From Blastomussa wellsi (taxonomy: Eukaryota; Cnidaria; Anthozoa; Scleractinia; Plerogyridae), in the NCBI GenBank assembly GCA_947652115.1, contig OX393563.1, positions 12,006,827-12,070,826 on the forward strand: DNA of 64,000 nucleotides. Direction: 5' to 3'. Under the pieces are notes generated by a model. That model saw only the letters and a list, made by a program, of their open reading frames with translations. It was not told the origin of the DNA and searched no databases. Positions 24,117-34,928 of this stretch are shown piece after piece (position 1 is the first letter of the stretch; the number at the start of each line of letters is the position of its first letter). The position numbers and the translations under genes were made by a program.

Positions 24117-24450
24117 CTTGAATAAAATAACGTTTATTGGCGTTATTTCCTAAAGTCTTCTCCATATCTTTCCTTTTACGTGATACCGCCAAAAAGGGGT
24201 GCCAACCGTTTAGACCTCGGGTACACTTTGTTCAGTATGCCCCCTCTTCCCGTGCCCAGTATCTGCAGATCGACTTTAACTATCGATTTCTAGTAATGCC
24301 CTTGGTCATTTCCTGTTGTCTTTTCGCAGACAAAGTCATGTGTGGAGCCGCTCTACTGCACTCACAAATTTTTCTTTTCGGTTTAATACGAACCTAGTAA
24401 GGCTAAAGTTAGGTTCTTATCAGTGGGGTTGCTGTAAAAGTGTACAGGTA

Positions 24451-24609
24451 CAGGGGCGGATCCAGGATTTTTCTCAGGAGGGGGTGCACCACTAAGGAAT
24501 GACGTAACTGATGGGTGAAGTAAGCAAAACACTAGCTGTATCAGAAAGCCACAGGTCATCTCAGGAGGGGGTGCGCACCCCCTGCACCCTCCCCCTAGAT
24601 CCGCCCCTG
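24451..24609. mobile_element. Short hAT-like MITE
   Basis: Terminal inverted repeats caggggcggatccagg and cctagatccgcccctg, with 'aggta' on both sides (24,446-24,450 and 24,610-24,614). 159 bases, non-coding. Class assignment is tentative because hAT elements normally make 8-bp duplications. Confidence 0.7.
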
Positions 24610-25143
24610 AGGTACAAACTGCTGAATTAAGATCATCATCTATTTAAAAAAGTAACTTGACATAACTTTTTTTTACTTTTAAGCTTAAGTACCATATTGT
24701 ATGTCTATTGTGTTTGCCATTCAAATAATTCCCCAAATATTTGCAAGTACTGTACTCTACTACAGTATCAAAGAAAGCTTTCTGACCATCTCCAACTCTG
24801 TGAGAATCACAAAATATTAAATGCAAAATATCAAATATTGTTATGTTTTGTTAAGGACATATACTGTACCTGCACTGAACTGCCTATAGGCATTGTTCTA
24901 TGGTACAAATAAATGATTTATACCGTATTATGAGATTATAATTATAATATATATAGTATACTCAGATGAAATTCATATGAAAATATAAGAACCTATTTTA
25001 AGAACCTTAGTAGCCTAAATTTGCTTTAAGTACCAATTATATAAGAACCTATTTAGGCTAAATTGAAAAATTCAGGATCTCATATGCGGGCTATTACTAT
25101 ACTTTTTATCAAATGCGGACAGAATCTGAGAGCGATAACCTAC

Positions 25144-25331
25144 CCACTCTTTGGATCAACAGCGATTCCACGAGGGCTATACAAATTCCTTGCAAACAGC
25201 GTCTTTCTGAAGGTGCCGTCAACGTTTGCAACTTCAATACTTTCAAAGATGAAATCAGTGAAGTATATCTTCTCACTTTCCCATTCAACAGCCAATCCAT
25301 ACACTTCTCCCAGGCCTTCTCTTATAAGGAC
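25144..25331 (-). CDS. Exon 18: propeller P3 of cassette II, second quarter
   Basis: Phase 0 to 2, 188 bases: VLIREGLGEVYGLAVEWESE, KIYFTDFIFESIEVANVDG, ending VDPKSG. Closely similar to exon 33. The 1,027-base intron after it contains a short TIR element (24,451-24,609). Confidence 0.87.
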
Positions 25332-25956
25332 CTTTATCAAGAAATGAAGAGAATAATAAGCTAGCCTATGGATCAACGGGAGGTCATCGCTCAATTTCCA
25401 TCGGAGACTTGAATTTTCCCGCTAGGTGCCACGCCATGACAACAGAGTTGCATCTTTCTCAGCAAAAATAATGTAAATCAAGATTCTGAACCAGCTAATG
25501 AAGCCAGTTAGACGTCTCCAATTTCGGATTAAACATTGTACTTGCATTTATTATAAGAAAGATGTGTACGATATTAACCCTCAGAATTGTATGCAAACCC
25601 AAGGGCTGGAGAGTTATTATAAGTTGTTTCACTGGAAATCCCTAAGGTTGCTGTACAAGATGACATATTTTGTTGGTTATGACGTTATTTGACAAAAAAT
25701 AACGAAAATTAATTCGAAGAAAGGTTGAAAAATAAAACGTTATGCGAAAGAGTAGATGAGGGAGTTGCCATGGCAAGGTCAAAAATCATAGACACGCATA
25801 GCACATTTCGCAAATTGGATGAACAGCTAATAAACATCCTGGATACTTTACTTTCAAAATTGCAGAAAAAGCTCAAGGGGATGGAGGGGTGTGTTAACTT
25901 CTATAAATTGTGCCCCTTTCTTTAATTTTTGGTGTTTCAATTTTTCAGCTGTTTAC

Positions 25957-26186
25957 CTCGGTTTCACCAGTGACTAAACTCATTCTATTTATAGTCCACA
26001 GGGCGATATCACTCCAATATATCATCCTCTCGCGATGATCTATGTCAATTGCGCCACCTTGGACAAGGTTGGACTTCACCGTCTTCACGCTTACGTACGT
26101 CTGGTTATGGGACTTTAAGTCAATGCATTTGATATAGCGAGAGTCGATGAAATAGATACTGGGATCTTCTTTGCAGCCCAACACAT
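25957..26186 (-). CDS. Exon 17: propeller P3 of cassette II, first quarter
   Basis: Phase 1 in, phase 0 out. Encodes VLGCKEDPSIYFIDSRYIKC, then RMIYWSDIALWTINRMSL, ending TGETE. An intron (25,332-25,956, nothing recognised in it) splits the first half of this propeller, as in cassette III. Confidence 0.86.
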
Positions 26187-26385
26187 CTGTAACGAAATTT
26201 TTTATAACAAAGGCATGTTACACGAACATGATCATACAGGGGAATGTCGGCCCGGGGTCCACTTTTGCTTTAAAGGTATCCTCCACTCATACGATAATTT
26301 GCCGCTTAATTATTTGAAAAAATACCTTAATTACAAATTTGTACTGGACAAGCGAGGCATTTACACTGCTGTTGGGAAACCAATG

Positions 26386-26609
26386 ATCTTTTCTGGGAAA
26401 CAAAGCTGATTATAATCTGGCTCATCTTAGCAGTTTGTATTTCAAACTTTGGATCTCTTTGTCTTGTCCATTTTGCGAATTTACAATGCAGTTGCAGTTG
26501 CAATGTTTCTTTTCTGGGAAACAAAGCTGATTATAATCTGGCTCATCTTAGCAGTTTGTATTCCAAACTTTGGATCTCTTTGTCTGGGCCATTTTGCGAA
26601 TTTAGAATG
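26386..26609. repeat. 121-base direct tandem duplication
   Basis: cttttctgggaaacaaagct through the 'ttttgcgaattta' stretch appears twice, 121 bases apart, with few differences. In the intron between exons 16 and 17. Confidence 0.85.
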
Positions 26610-26762
26610 ACCCACGTTCTGAAGGCATCGAAGAACAAAACGTCTTGAGGAGGACGGTAAAACGAAAGAGTTAACAATTAGGAACAAAGGAGCAACGATG
26701 GTCAAGACGGATTATAAATGAGTAAGTGAAGATGCTGACTTTATGTACGTTCTGCAACTTAC

Positions 26763-26882
26763 TAGAAATATGAGTACTCTCATTGCAAGGTATGTTAGAG
26801 TCATTGACGGAACATGCACACTTGTAACCACCAGGTTTTAAGAGACAAAGGTGACTGCACTCCTCAACACATGGATGATACT
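26763..26882 (-). CDS. Exon 16: EGF-like module E2, cassette II
   Basis: A 120-base phase 1-1 exon: [28 protein letters not shown], with a sixth Cys in IPCNEST. Very similar to exon 31. The 576-base intron after it contains a 121-base direct tandem duplication (about 26,386-26,609). Confidence 0.86.
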
Positions 26883-27268
26883 CTAGACATAAAATAATAA
26901 CGAGTGATATTAGCACTTGTCTTGCTATGGGGTTTTGATAGCACTTACCTTTAGAAGTCAGTTTGAACAACACATTACTTTACCAAATTGACGCCTGTTC
27001 ACCTTAAAGGGACAAGGTGGTCACTTTCGTCCCCAAAACTTCCACGAAGGACCGATTAATAAATAAATACAGTAAGAGTTTTTAAATTAGAATTACAAAA
27101 GGCTTAGCTGTAATCCTGTTCAATCGGAGTTTAATTAATCATACTTGAAATTGCATCAAAGCTTGTCTCCAATGACTTACTCTCATCTCTTTCTGGAACG
27201 ACATGCGACATATGGGGAGGTAGGTAACATACAAGAACTGATGGTCCTAACATACAGAAACAACTTAC

Positions 27269-27672
27269 CTTGGATACCATCCGGGTCGTAAATACTGACG
27301 CCCCTAGGTGTATACTGGTAGGGAATTAGCACCTCTACCTCCGGGTTTGGACCCCTGCTGGCTCGAATAACATTTCCTAGCAACCAGTCTGTCCAATAGA
27401 AATAGCGTGCATCGAGGGTAAGCCCGAGCGGGTGATGTAGGTAACTGCTGAAGTCGATGTGGTAAACGATTTCACTCTGTGGATAGTGCAGGTCGATGTA
27501 TTGTAAGCTTGGATCATGGTCCCCTACAAAATATAGCACATTTTCATCCACATCTATCGCCAGAGCTGTGGCTCGTTGCCAATCTAAATATACCAGGGTA
27601 ATGATGTCGCTCCCATCCAGCTGTGCTCGTTTGATTGTTGAAGTGACTCCCCAAGCCGAGTAGTACATATAT
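27269..27672 (-). CDS. Exon 15: propeller P2 of cassette II, second half
   Basis: Starts YMYYSAWGVTSTIKRAQLDG; further strands NVLYFVGDHDPSLQYID and YFYWTDWLLGNVIRA; ends DPDGIQ plus one base. Phase 2 to 1. The 386-base intron after it shows nothing recognisable. Confidence 0.87.
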
Positions 27673-27967
27673 CTAAAGCGGGATAGAAAGAAATATATAC
27701 CATTTAATGGCTTAAAATTAACTTATTATTATGGAATGAAAAACCATGATGATTATTGCCTCTAGATGACCTTTTCAAGTTGAGATGTAAATCTCTGATG
27801 GCTTCAAAATTATATTACTTCTCTTATAGCTTGAGTACACTGCCATAGTAATAAACAAAATCGGACTACCATTTCTATGTTTCCACTGGTGTAAATGCAT
27901 CTTTAGGATCTTGCTTTTTTGAAGTGACAAAAGTCATTTGGTATTCCTTCCTGAACACTGAATAGGC

Positions 27968-28428
27968 CCATCTTGACGGGTAGGCACAGCGGTCAGAAAT
28001 TACAGTGTATGGGCCGAGAACCTTATGGGAAATGAACTTCTTTACAAATTGAAATTTACACAATTTATGAATCGCAGCGTTAAAATACTAGGCAGAAGAT
28101 TGTATTCTCCAAGTTTGAAGGATGCAGCTGGGATAGAAGACGCTCATTTAAGTTTTTAATTTTCCATATATTTGTCTGCAATGTTTTGCCGCAAATCGCA
28201 TATCGTGTCAATTTTAGACAACTGTTATGGAAAATTAAAAACTTAACTGAGCGTCTACTACCCCAGCTACACCATTCAGACTTGGTGAATACAATCTTTT
28301 GCCTAGTATTGGAACGTTGCGATCAGTTCATAAATTGTACAAACTTCAATTTTTCAAAAAGCTATTTCCCATCAGATTCTCATCCAAACACTGCAATTTC
28401 TGACCGCTTTGCCTACCTGTCAAGATGG
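27968..28428. mobile_element. Foldback element, 461 bases
   Basis: The outer ends catcttgacgggtaggcaca / gcctacctgtcaagatg and the inner ends agacgctcatttaagttttt / aaaacttaactgagcgtct are inverted copies. Arms of about 200 bases with a ~50-base loop. In the intron between exons 14 and 15. Confidence 0.75.
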
Positions 28429-28548
28429 CGTAAAAGCCGTGATAAGGCCCATCGATCCTAAACGAGACGAAGAGTTTCTGCGCCTCTTTAACAGAAACCC
28501 CCATCCCCGTGACTGTTTTCTGTCAATCACGAAACAGAAATAGCTTAC

Positions 28549-28954
28549 CCTCGCTTGGGATCAATCGCTAAGCCAACCATTTCATCTGTTTGACTCTGAA
28601 CAAGCGCCATTCTGAACGAACCATTAAGTTTAGCAACCTCCACGGTTTTCTTGACCTTATCGGTAAAATAGATATTTCCTGCATAGTTGTCCACAACCAG
28701 CGCCAAAGAGTACACATTTTGCAGTATTATTTCCTCATTCGTTCCATCGATGTTGCAACGGGCGATGTGTTGCAGTGTCAAATCAGTCCAGTAAATCTTC
28801 TCCTCTGCTGGGTGGGACGAAATTGCAGACGGGCAGGAAACGTGTTCCAGAGGAAGGGTGTTCGCTACAGAAAACAAATCGTTCCCGCCCAATGGAGACT
28901 TGTAAACCTCACTATAGTAACACTCAGTATGTAGAATCAATCGCCTGTAGATGC
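28549..28954 (-). CDS. Exon 14: propeller P2 of cassette II, first half
   Basis: Completes the EGF cysteine and continues IYRRLILHTECYYSEVYK; class B strands EEKIYWTDLTLQHIARCNID and GNIYFTDKVKKTVEVAKLNG; ends IDPKRG. Phase 1 to 2. The sequence is strongly diverged from its cassette III counterpart (exon 29). The 876-base intron that follows is half filled by a 461-base foldback element. Confidence 0.87.
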
Positions 28955-29026
28955 CTATAAAAGAAGAGGAATATTTCATTTGTTTATCCAGTCAAGACCC
29001 ACATTTGACCCTTGCTTGCCATAGAG

Positions 29027-29125
29027 TCTCCAGTAGCTCAGTGGTTAGAGCATCCGACTTGATCACGGAGGGTCGTGGGTTCAAATCCCATCTGGGACTC
29101 GGATTTTTTCCGAGTTTCTGTTGAT
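29027..29125 (+). repeat. tRNA-derived SINE, second family
   Basis: tccagtagctcagtggttag (A box), gtcgtgggttcaaatccca (B box), and then a short hairpin tail ctcggattttttccgag. The tRNA-like part lacks an anticodon stem. Confidence 0.68.
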
Positions 29126-29636
29126 GCCATTTCAATGTTGATTTATTCGGTTTATATGTCATAAATGATAACTTGTCTACAATAAGTTCTCTTATAATAA
29201 CAAGTGTGTTGTAATACGCACCCTGGGTGTTTCTAGCATTAATAGGGCAACAAAGGTCAGCTACACAGTTTCCTGGTAGATCGATGGCAAAAAGGATACC
29301 AAAAGACCTCGTAAAGCCTGGTACATAGCAACTGCTTTTTTGGCAAAGGGTTTTTGTAGTGGTTCGAGCACGCAAGTAGAGAAACTATCTGCTTATTGTC
29401 TACGACCTTTTTTTACAGAGTGTTTTCCATTAATTATCTCAGTCCGACCAGTCGGGACAACCGAGATTAACTGTAAGTTGTAAAATGGAACGACATTTTC
29501 CGATTTAACCAGGCCAACCGGGAGGAACGGTCCTGTTCATTCAGTGTGCATGCCATTTCCCAGTCGGTCCGCCCCGAGAAATCCGCTGAGCTGAAGAGAA
29601 ACAATTAACTGCAACCCGTTTGTGAAAATGGAACGG

Positions 29637-29757
29637 TAAATTTCGGTCGGATCGGTCAAAGTGGATAACCTCCAGAGGTGGTCCCGAATATTCCGGTCGA
29701 AACAAACCGAAACGGACCTTTCCGTTTGAATTCTGGCCGAAATGACCGAAATTTTTT
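29637..29757. mobile_element. Palindromic MITE, 'aaatttcggtc' ends
   Basis: taaatttcggtcggatcggt at the left and gaccgaaattttt at the right, with internal palindromic pieces (cctccagaggtgg; cggtcgaaacaaaccgaaac). In intron 13, immediately before exon 13's end. Confidence 0.55.
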
Positions 29758-29817
29758 GGGCGGATAGAAAGCACCTGAATCTTCTATGATTGTTCTTTAA
29801 ATAAGAAAAGTTCTTAC

Positions 29818-29931
29818 ATGTGGTAGAGTTTTTCAATTTCATGTCGTTTGGGCATGCGCAATGGGGCTCATCTGGTGCATTAAGACAGAGATGGCTACAC
29901 TGCTTGTCCGGTAATTGACATCCACGAAGTT
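29818..29931 (-). CDS. Exon 13: EGF-like module E1, cassette II
   Basis: A 114-base phase 1-1 exon: ELRGCQLPDKQCSHLCLN, then PHCACPND. The last Cys codon is split, T from this exon and GC from the next, which supports the splice assignment. The 863-base intron after it contains a tRNA-derived SINE and a palindromic MITE. Confidence 0.85.
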
Positions 29932-30108
29932 CTGTGAACATAAAATGCAAGAAACTGTAACAAACACCTAATACACTCTGAAACTTTTGGGCTGCCAAAA
30001 TCGACCATTTTATGTGCAGCAAAAAAGAAAGTGGATCACCCAGATATTACATCTTGCAAATCTACTGTCTCACTATTCGAAAACTCGTAATCTGTTTAGT
30101 TTAGCGTG

Positions 30109-30320
30109 TGTGAGTGCATGAGTGAGTGACGAATGAATGAATGAACGAACGAATGGACGCACGAACGAACGAACGAATGAACGATTTGTATTGTATGAAC
30201 GAATGAGTGAATGAATGAACGAACGAATGAACAAACGAACGAGTGAATGAATGAATGAATGAACGAACGAATGAATGAACGAATGAACGAACGAACGAAC
30301 GAACGAACGAATGCATGAAT
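30109..30320. repeat. GAAT/GAAC tetranucleotide array
   Basis: Alternating gaat and gaac units in the intron between exons 12 and 13. Confidence 0.9.
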
Positions 30321-30498
30321 ACCTGTGTTTGTAGTATTAAGTTACACAAAATTATTGTGGGCACTATCTTAGTTACATAACATGTCAGTTCATCCATTAT
30401 CATAAAACATCATACATTTTTGTACCAGTGCTCGCTCGCGGAACACTGCTATCAATATTATAGAACATGTTATAAAATTTGGTCTAAATATCATTTAC

Positions 30499-30935
30499 CC
30501 GGATGGAGAGTGGAGTCTTCGTCATAGGAATCCATTCCCCAAGGATATTTGAGCAAGTCGATGACTTTGGAAACATTGGCATTGAAATTAGAAATATTCC
30601 CAGGACCTCCAAGAATGGCGCTGTAAATACCGCCATCCCATTCATCGCCACTTCCAAGATCTGCAACATAAAGTTTATTGCCATGTATGGCCAGTTCCAG
30701 CGGTTCAACTAGTTTATCGGATATGAATGTTCCATGTTGGTTGGTTTCCAGATCAATATAGTTTACTTGTTGAGCATTCCTGTCCGCCCAGTACAAACGG
30801 CTTTGATTGTAATCCACCGTCATGCCGCTGGGAAACGAATCGAATGTCAATTCTTGAATGACCTTTTGATTTTTGCCGTCCATGTCTGCCCTTTCGATCC
30901 GTGGTGGGTATCCGTTGCTTGACCAATAAATATGC
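30499..30935 (-). CDS. Exon 12: propeller P1 of cassette II, second half
   Basis: Starts HIYWSSNGYPPRIERADMDG, then SRLYWADRNAQQVNYID and NKLYVADLGSGDEWDGGIYS; ends LHPG. Phase 2 to 1. The following 567-base intron carries a GAAT/GAAC tetranucleotide array (30,109-30,320). Confidence 0.87.
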
Positions 30936-31433
30936 CTAGTCAGAGAAAATAAGCATGTGGAAATTTACTGCCTGGCCCCGTTATTATTTCTTGAACTGAA
31001 GCATTTTCCTCCTAATTTTCCAGAAAGTATCAATAAACTATTTCGTCCGATAATTTAGCTACCAATCATCAAAATTTTCCTTCTTCATAATGTTGTCTTA
31101 TAGATAGCGTACTCCATCCCTCGTCTTAATCGTCACTAATGGCGATGTCTTGTTAGAAATAAAATCAAAGGTCAAAGTCTGTAAATTTTGAAGTTATCCA
31201 AAATTAGTCTAAACAATTAAACAGACTCGATGATCTTTTATAAATCGGCAATTGCAAATCAGAAATACTAAATGAATCTTTGCTTGTCACAGAAGTAACA
31301 TTTTTGGGCCAAAATGACGTCTCTTTCATGAGGTCAATGTAAAATCAAAAATACACAAACCGAACCGAAAGCTGTCACGATCCCTTCCAGTTTAATTTTT
31401 TCTTAATTAAAGCAGCTATGTGAACACGCTAAC

Positions 31434-31836
31434 CCTTTCAATAGGTCCAATGCAATGTCCTCCGGATAAAGTGTAGAAATCAAACTCATGCGATGCATTC
31501 CATTCAAGCCAGCAACATCAATCCTGTCTCTATTAGTGTCCGTGAAGTAAATGTTACGAGTGAGATAGTCGATGGCTATACGGTTAGCGTAGTACACACC
31601 ATTGACTATGGGCTCAGAGTCGGTTCCATCCAATTTAGACCGTCGGATTATCCCGGGGTAGGCTTCTGCAAAGTACACGAATTGGTCTACGGGATCGAAG
31701 CCGACAGCAGTGAGACCACGAAGTTGGTCAATTGGAAGGGGAGCGGCGCGGTAATGAGGTCGAGAATCTGCTTCCAGGTTAACTTGATAGAGAACACTCC
31801 GCCAGTGCTCGCCAAACAGCAGAGTTTTCTTGGCGT
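31434..31836 (-). CDS. Exon 11: propeller P1 of cassette II, first half
   Basis: Starts DAKKTLLFGEHWRSVLYQVN; class B strands include QFVYFAEAYPGIIRRSKLDG and RNIYFTDTNRDRIDVAGLNG, ending DLLKG. Phase 1 in, phase 2 out. The donor is gttagc, weaker than the others, but the frame and the position match exons 26 and 41. The protein is clearly more divergent from exons 26 and 41 than those two are from each other. The 498-base intron after it holds nothing I recognise. Confidence 0.85.
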
Positions 31837-32311
31837 CTATTGTAAAATCAACATAAGCATGTGATTGTCGTGAGCCTACAATTAGCGTTAGATTATAGTT
31901 GTGTAACTCAAACGCTTCTTACCGTAATACATGAGAAATAAATTGATAAAATAACATGGCATTAATACTAAACACAATGGAGTACATTATCTAAACAAAC
32001 ATTTCCTCTTTCGGTCATCTCGGTAACGTTATGCGTTTATTGATAATATCCTCAAATCTGACTATTCCAATGAACGCTATCGAAATTTTTTTCAGTTATT
32101 CTAAAGTAGACAATTTGGCATCCCTATACAAGAGGCTTAAGTAAATGGAAGTGAAATTTTCTCAGAGAACTCTTTCTGTAGTTTTTAGCCAATCATATTT
32201 GTCAGATTTGACGAGTCCGGAATTGGCCAGAGATCGAGATTATTGGTGCTGACTAAAAGGATCGCAGTTCATGGGTACGAGCATCCTATGAATATTTCCT
32301 ATGATACATAC

Positions 32312-32650
32312 CATAGTCAGGTAATGCGCTGTCATTTGCCTGGCAAATAACGCCAGCGTCGTCAAAGTGTGAGCATTCATGATTACCCCACCCACTATGC
32401 GGGCATTCGTAAATACTGGATTCATTGCCAAGGCATTCAATGTTGTCCAACCAGATCTGTCCGGAGCCTTGATCATAGGCACTGAAAAGAGGGGCTGCTA
32501 GGGCACCGCTGTAGTTTAACATGCGACAAATCACCATAGCATCCTTAAGATCCCATTTGTTGTCACAAATTGTGCCCCATTTGTCACCATGGTAGATTTC
32601 CACCCTGCCTTCATTGTCACTTGTTCCGTCGACGAGGCGAATTTTTACAT
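32312..32650 (-). CDS. Exon 10: SRCR domain S3 of cassette I
   Basis: Complete SRCR in a 339-base phase 1-1 exon: DVKIRLVDGTSDNEGRVEIY, KWGTICDNKWDLKDAMVICRM, SGQIWLDNIECLGNESSIYE, HFDDAGVIC. It joins S2 with no linker exon, as in the later cassettes, and ends cassette I. The next 475-base intron shows nothing recognisable. Confidence 0.88.
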
Positions 32651-32675
32651 CTAAGGAAAATGGTAGAAGATTGGT

Positions 32676-33100
32676 TAGTCATCCATCCATCCATCCATCC
32701 GTCCAACCATCCATCCATTCAGTCAGTCAGTCAGTCAGTCGGTCAGTCTCTCCGTCAGCCGTCCGTCAGTCAGTCAGTTGGTCGGTTAGTCGGTCAGTCA
32801 GTCTGTTAGTCAGTCAGTCAGTCTGTCCGTCAGTCAGTTAGTCAGTCAGTCAGCCGGTCAGTCTGCCCGTCAGTCAGTCAATCAGCCAGTCAGTTAGTCT
32901 GTCCGTCAGTCAGTCAATCAGTCAGGCAGTCAGTTAGTTAGGCAGGTAGGTAGTCAGTTAGTCAGGCAGTCAGTCGGTCGGTCGGTCAGTCAGTCAGTCA
33001 GTCAGTCACTCACTCAGTCAGAGAGGCAGTCAGGGAAGCAGTCAGTGAGTCAGGCAAGCAGTCAGTCCGTTAGTCAGACAGTCCGTCAGACAAACAATTG
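32676..33100. repeat. CATC then AGTC tetranucleotide array
   Basis: Starts with ccat/catc units (32,680-32,718) and continues as about 380 bases of cagt/cggt/cagc units. In the intron between exons 9 and 10. Confidence 0.9.
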
Positions 33101-33329
33101 GCTAATTAGTTAAAGCTACTGGTCTTATGCATATGGTGTAAATATCAAACCTTGTAGATAGGTTTTTGCATAGTAGTAGTTGAGCTGAATTTAAACTTCA
33201 CGCCCAGTTGGGGAGCGTGACATATATTACGTTATTCCACTCTAAAACGACTAACATGCATCCCTTCGGAGCGGCACATGCAGCGTATACAGAAATAATC
33301 CCCACCCCTCCCTTGCTAGGAAGTCGTAC

Positions 33330-33597
33330 CTGGATGCACCACTGGGTTAGGGATACAGTATACTCCGGCGTCGTCGTAGTGAGTGCATGTGTCATTATGG
33401 TTCCCCCAGCCCACATGTGCACATTCTGACAACGTGGTTTCGTTCCCCGAGCACTGTAAACTATCCAGCCATATTCTTCCATATCCAGATCCATACCATC
33501 CACAGCACATGGTTGACCAGGCGCCCTTTAAACCCAGCATTCTGCAAACTACATGCGCGTCATTTATATCAAAGTCGTTGCCGCAGATGGTTCCCAC
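33330..33597 (-). CDS. Exon 9: remainder of SRCR domain S2, cassette I
   Basis: Phase 0 in, phase 1 out. It starts VGTICGNDFDINDAHVVCRM, where other copies have WGTIC, so the conserved tryptophan is valine exactly at the intron position. It continues with WSTMCCGWYGSGYGRIWLD, SGNETTLSECAHVGWG and DDAGVYC, ending NPVVHPG. The vicinal cysteine pair marks all three S2 domains. The 679-base intron after it is mostly a CATC/AGTC tetranucleotide array. Confidence 0.82.
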
Positions 33598-33942
33598 CTT
33601 TAATGGTAATAAGAATTTGATGCGCGAATTAACGTATTTGATGAGAGTTGAAACAAAACCCCAGTGCCCCTACCCACGGAAATTTTGTTCTCTCCCCAGG
33701 TTTCGTTCGCAGCGAGAAACAAACATGGCGAACCATCCAACGATGCGTTGTACCTCGGCTATTACACGGAAAATATAATAGGAGACTGTGAACAGTCTAG
33801 AATGTTATTATTATATAACTTTGGAAAGAATGATTGGCTAGTTCTAGCAATACCCGACTTCAAATTATAGTTAAAATCTTAGCTGATGTAACTGGGAGAT
33901 AATAATTACTACAACCCAAATTGCTTCACAACAAAAAAATCA

Positions 33943-34034
33943 AAATTAAAATCAAAGAGGCATTGCACATTAAGTGGGAAAATCCCATTCTTAATCAGCA
34001 GTTGAGGCATCTAGATTTGTCTTTTTCTTTTTAA
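33943..34034 (+). pseudogene. C-terminal remnant of a Penelope-like/RT ORF
   Basis: Thirty codons reading KIKEALHIKWENPILNQQLR then HLDLSFSF and a stop. This resembles the terminal block of RT/GIY-YIG proteins of this class. It is followed at about 34,207 by 'ctgaagatgacatgagaatg', a 3' UTR-like motif. It lies in the intron that splits the S2 SRCR domain of cassette I. Confidence 0.5.
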
Positions 34035-34857
34035 TTACGTTGTTCCTTTTGTCCTTTATCTCATTGTTATGCGCGCGCTATTTTTGTTTTCCGCGTATTT
34101 CGTATTTCATATTCAAATTGTAACGCAAGTTTTGACGCGTAATTTTGTCACATACCTTAATGATATAAAATTCAAGTGTACAACCGTTATAAGCTCATTT
34201 GCAACTGAAGATGACATGAGAATGTCGAAGCATGTTTTGTAAATTGAATACTGTCGTTTCTTTATTGAGAGAAAAATTCAATTATTTTCAATTATGACAG
34301 ATATGAACAATGATCGGTATTTCCTAGTTCTCGTTTACCTCTGTTTCAGAAAAGAATCTAATAAAGTGCAAAACCATTCATGTGATGAATATGAGTTTGT
34401 TTCCAGGGACGGCGGAGCGTATTTGAAAGTGGGGTGGCTTGAAAATGAGCGCCGGTGGCGCGAGTTTCCCCCAGAAAATTTTGAAATCTAGAGGCTCGGA
34501 AATGGTATTTTCAACGTTCTCGATGAGGTATTTCTTAAAAAAAGACAACCTGGATAAGTGTAAAATGACAGGTACTTTTTGCGCTACAGCAATATTTTGG
34601 AAGTTCTGTAAATACGAACCTTGTACTAAAACAAAAATATTGTCATTGTCGTAAAAAGTTGCGGGGGGGGGGGGGGGGGGGAGGTGAAGCCCCTCCACGC
34701 CCCCCGGCTGCGACGTCCCTGGCTTCGCATGAAAATGAACATGGAGGGAAAACACATTTCGCTATGAATGGTTTCTCACTTAGACTCGTTTTAACAATTA
34801 GGCAAAAGAGTACTCGGAAATAACCCATTGTGATAGTCCGCAAGTAAACACACACAC

Positions 34858-34928
34858 CTGTCCGTTGTATGTGATTTCAACACGGCCTTGGTTTTCAGTA
34901 AGCCCACCTCGTAAGCGAAGAGTAAAAT
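34858..34928 (-). CDS. Exon 8: N-terminal part of SRCR domain S2, cassette I
   Basis: A 71-base exon (phase 1 in, phase 0 out) encoding FTLRLRGGLTENQGRVEITY then NGQ, the first strands of an SRCR domain. The rest is in exon 9. The split occurs just before the conserved WGTIC motif and is not found in the equivalent domain of cassettes II and III. The intron between (33,598-34,857) includes a Penelope-like tail fragment and a poly-G tract. Confidence 0.78.

Noticed and set aside
29027..29098. Candidate tRNA gene
   Set aside because: No anticodon arm; followed by the same kind of SINE hairpin tail.
30101..30403. Open frame of SFVRSFVHSF-type repeats
   Set aside because: Translation of a GAAT/GAAC microsatellite.
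14907..31836. Each cassette as an independent gene
   Set aside because: No signal-peptide exon, start codon context or stop was found between cassettes, and all junctions are phase 1; kept as an alternative in the gene entry.
15640..33100. Regularly spaced repeats resembling a CRISPR array
   Set aside because: These are contiguous tetranucleotide microsatellites without spacers, in a eukaryotic genome.
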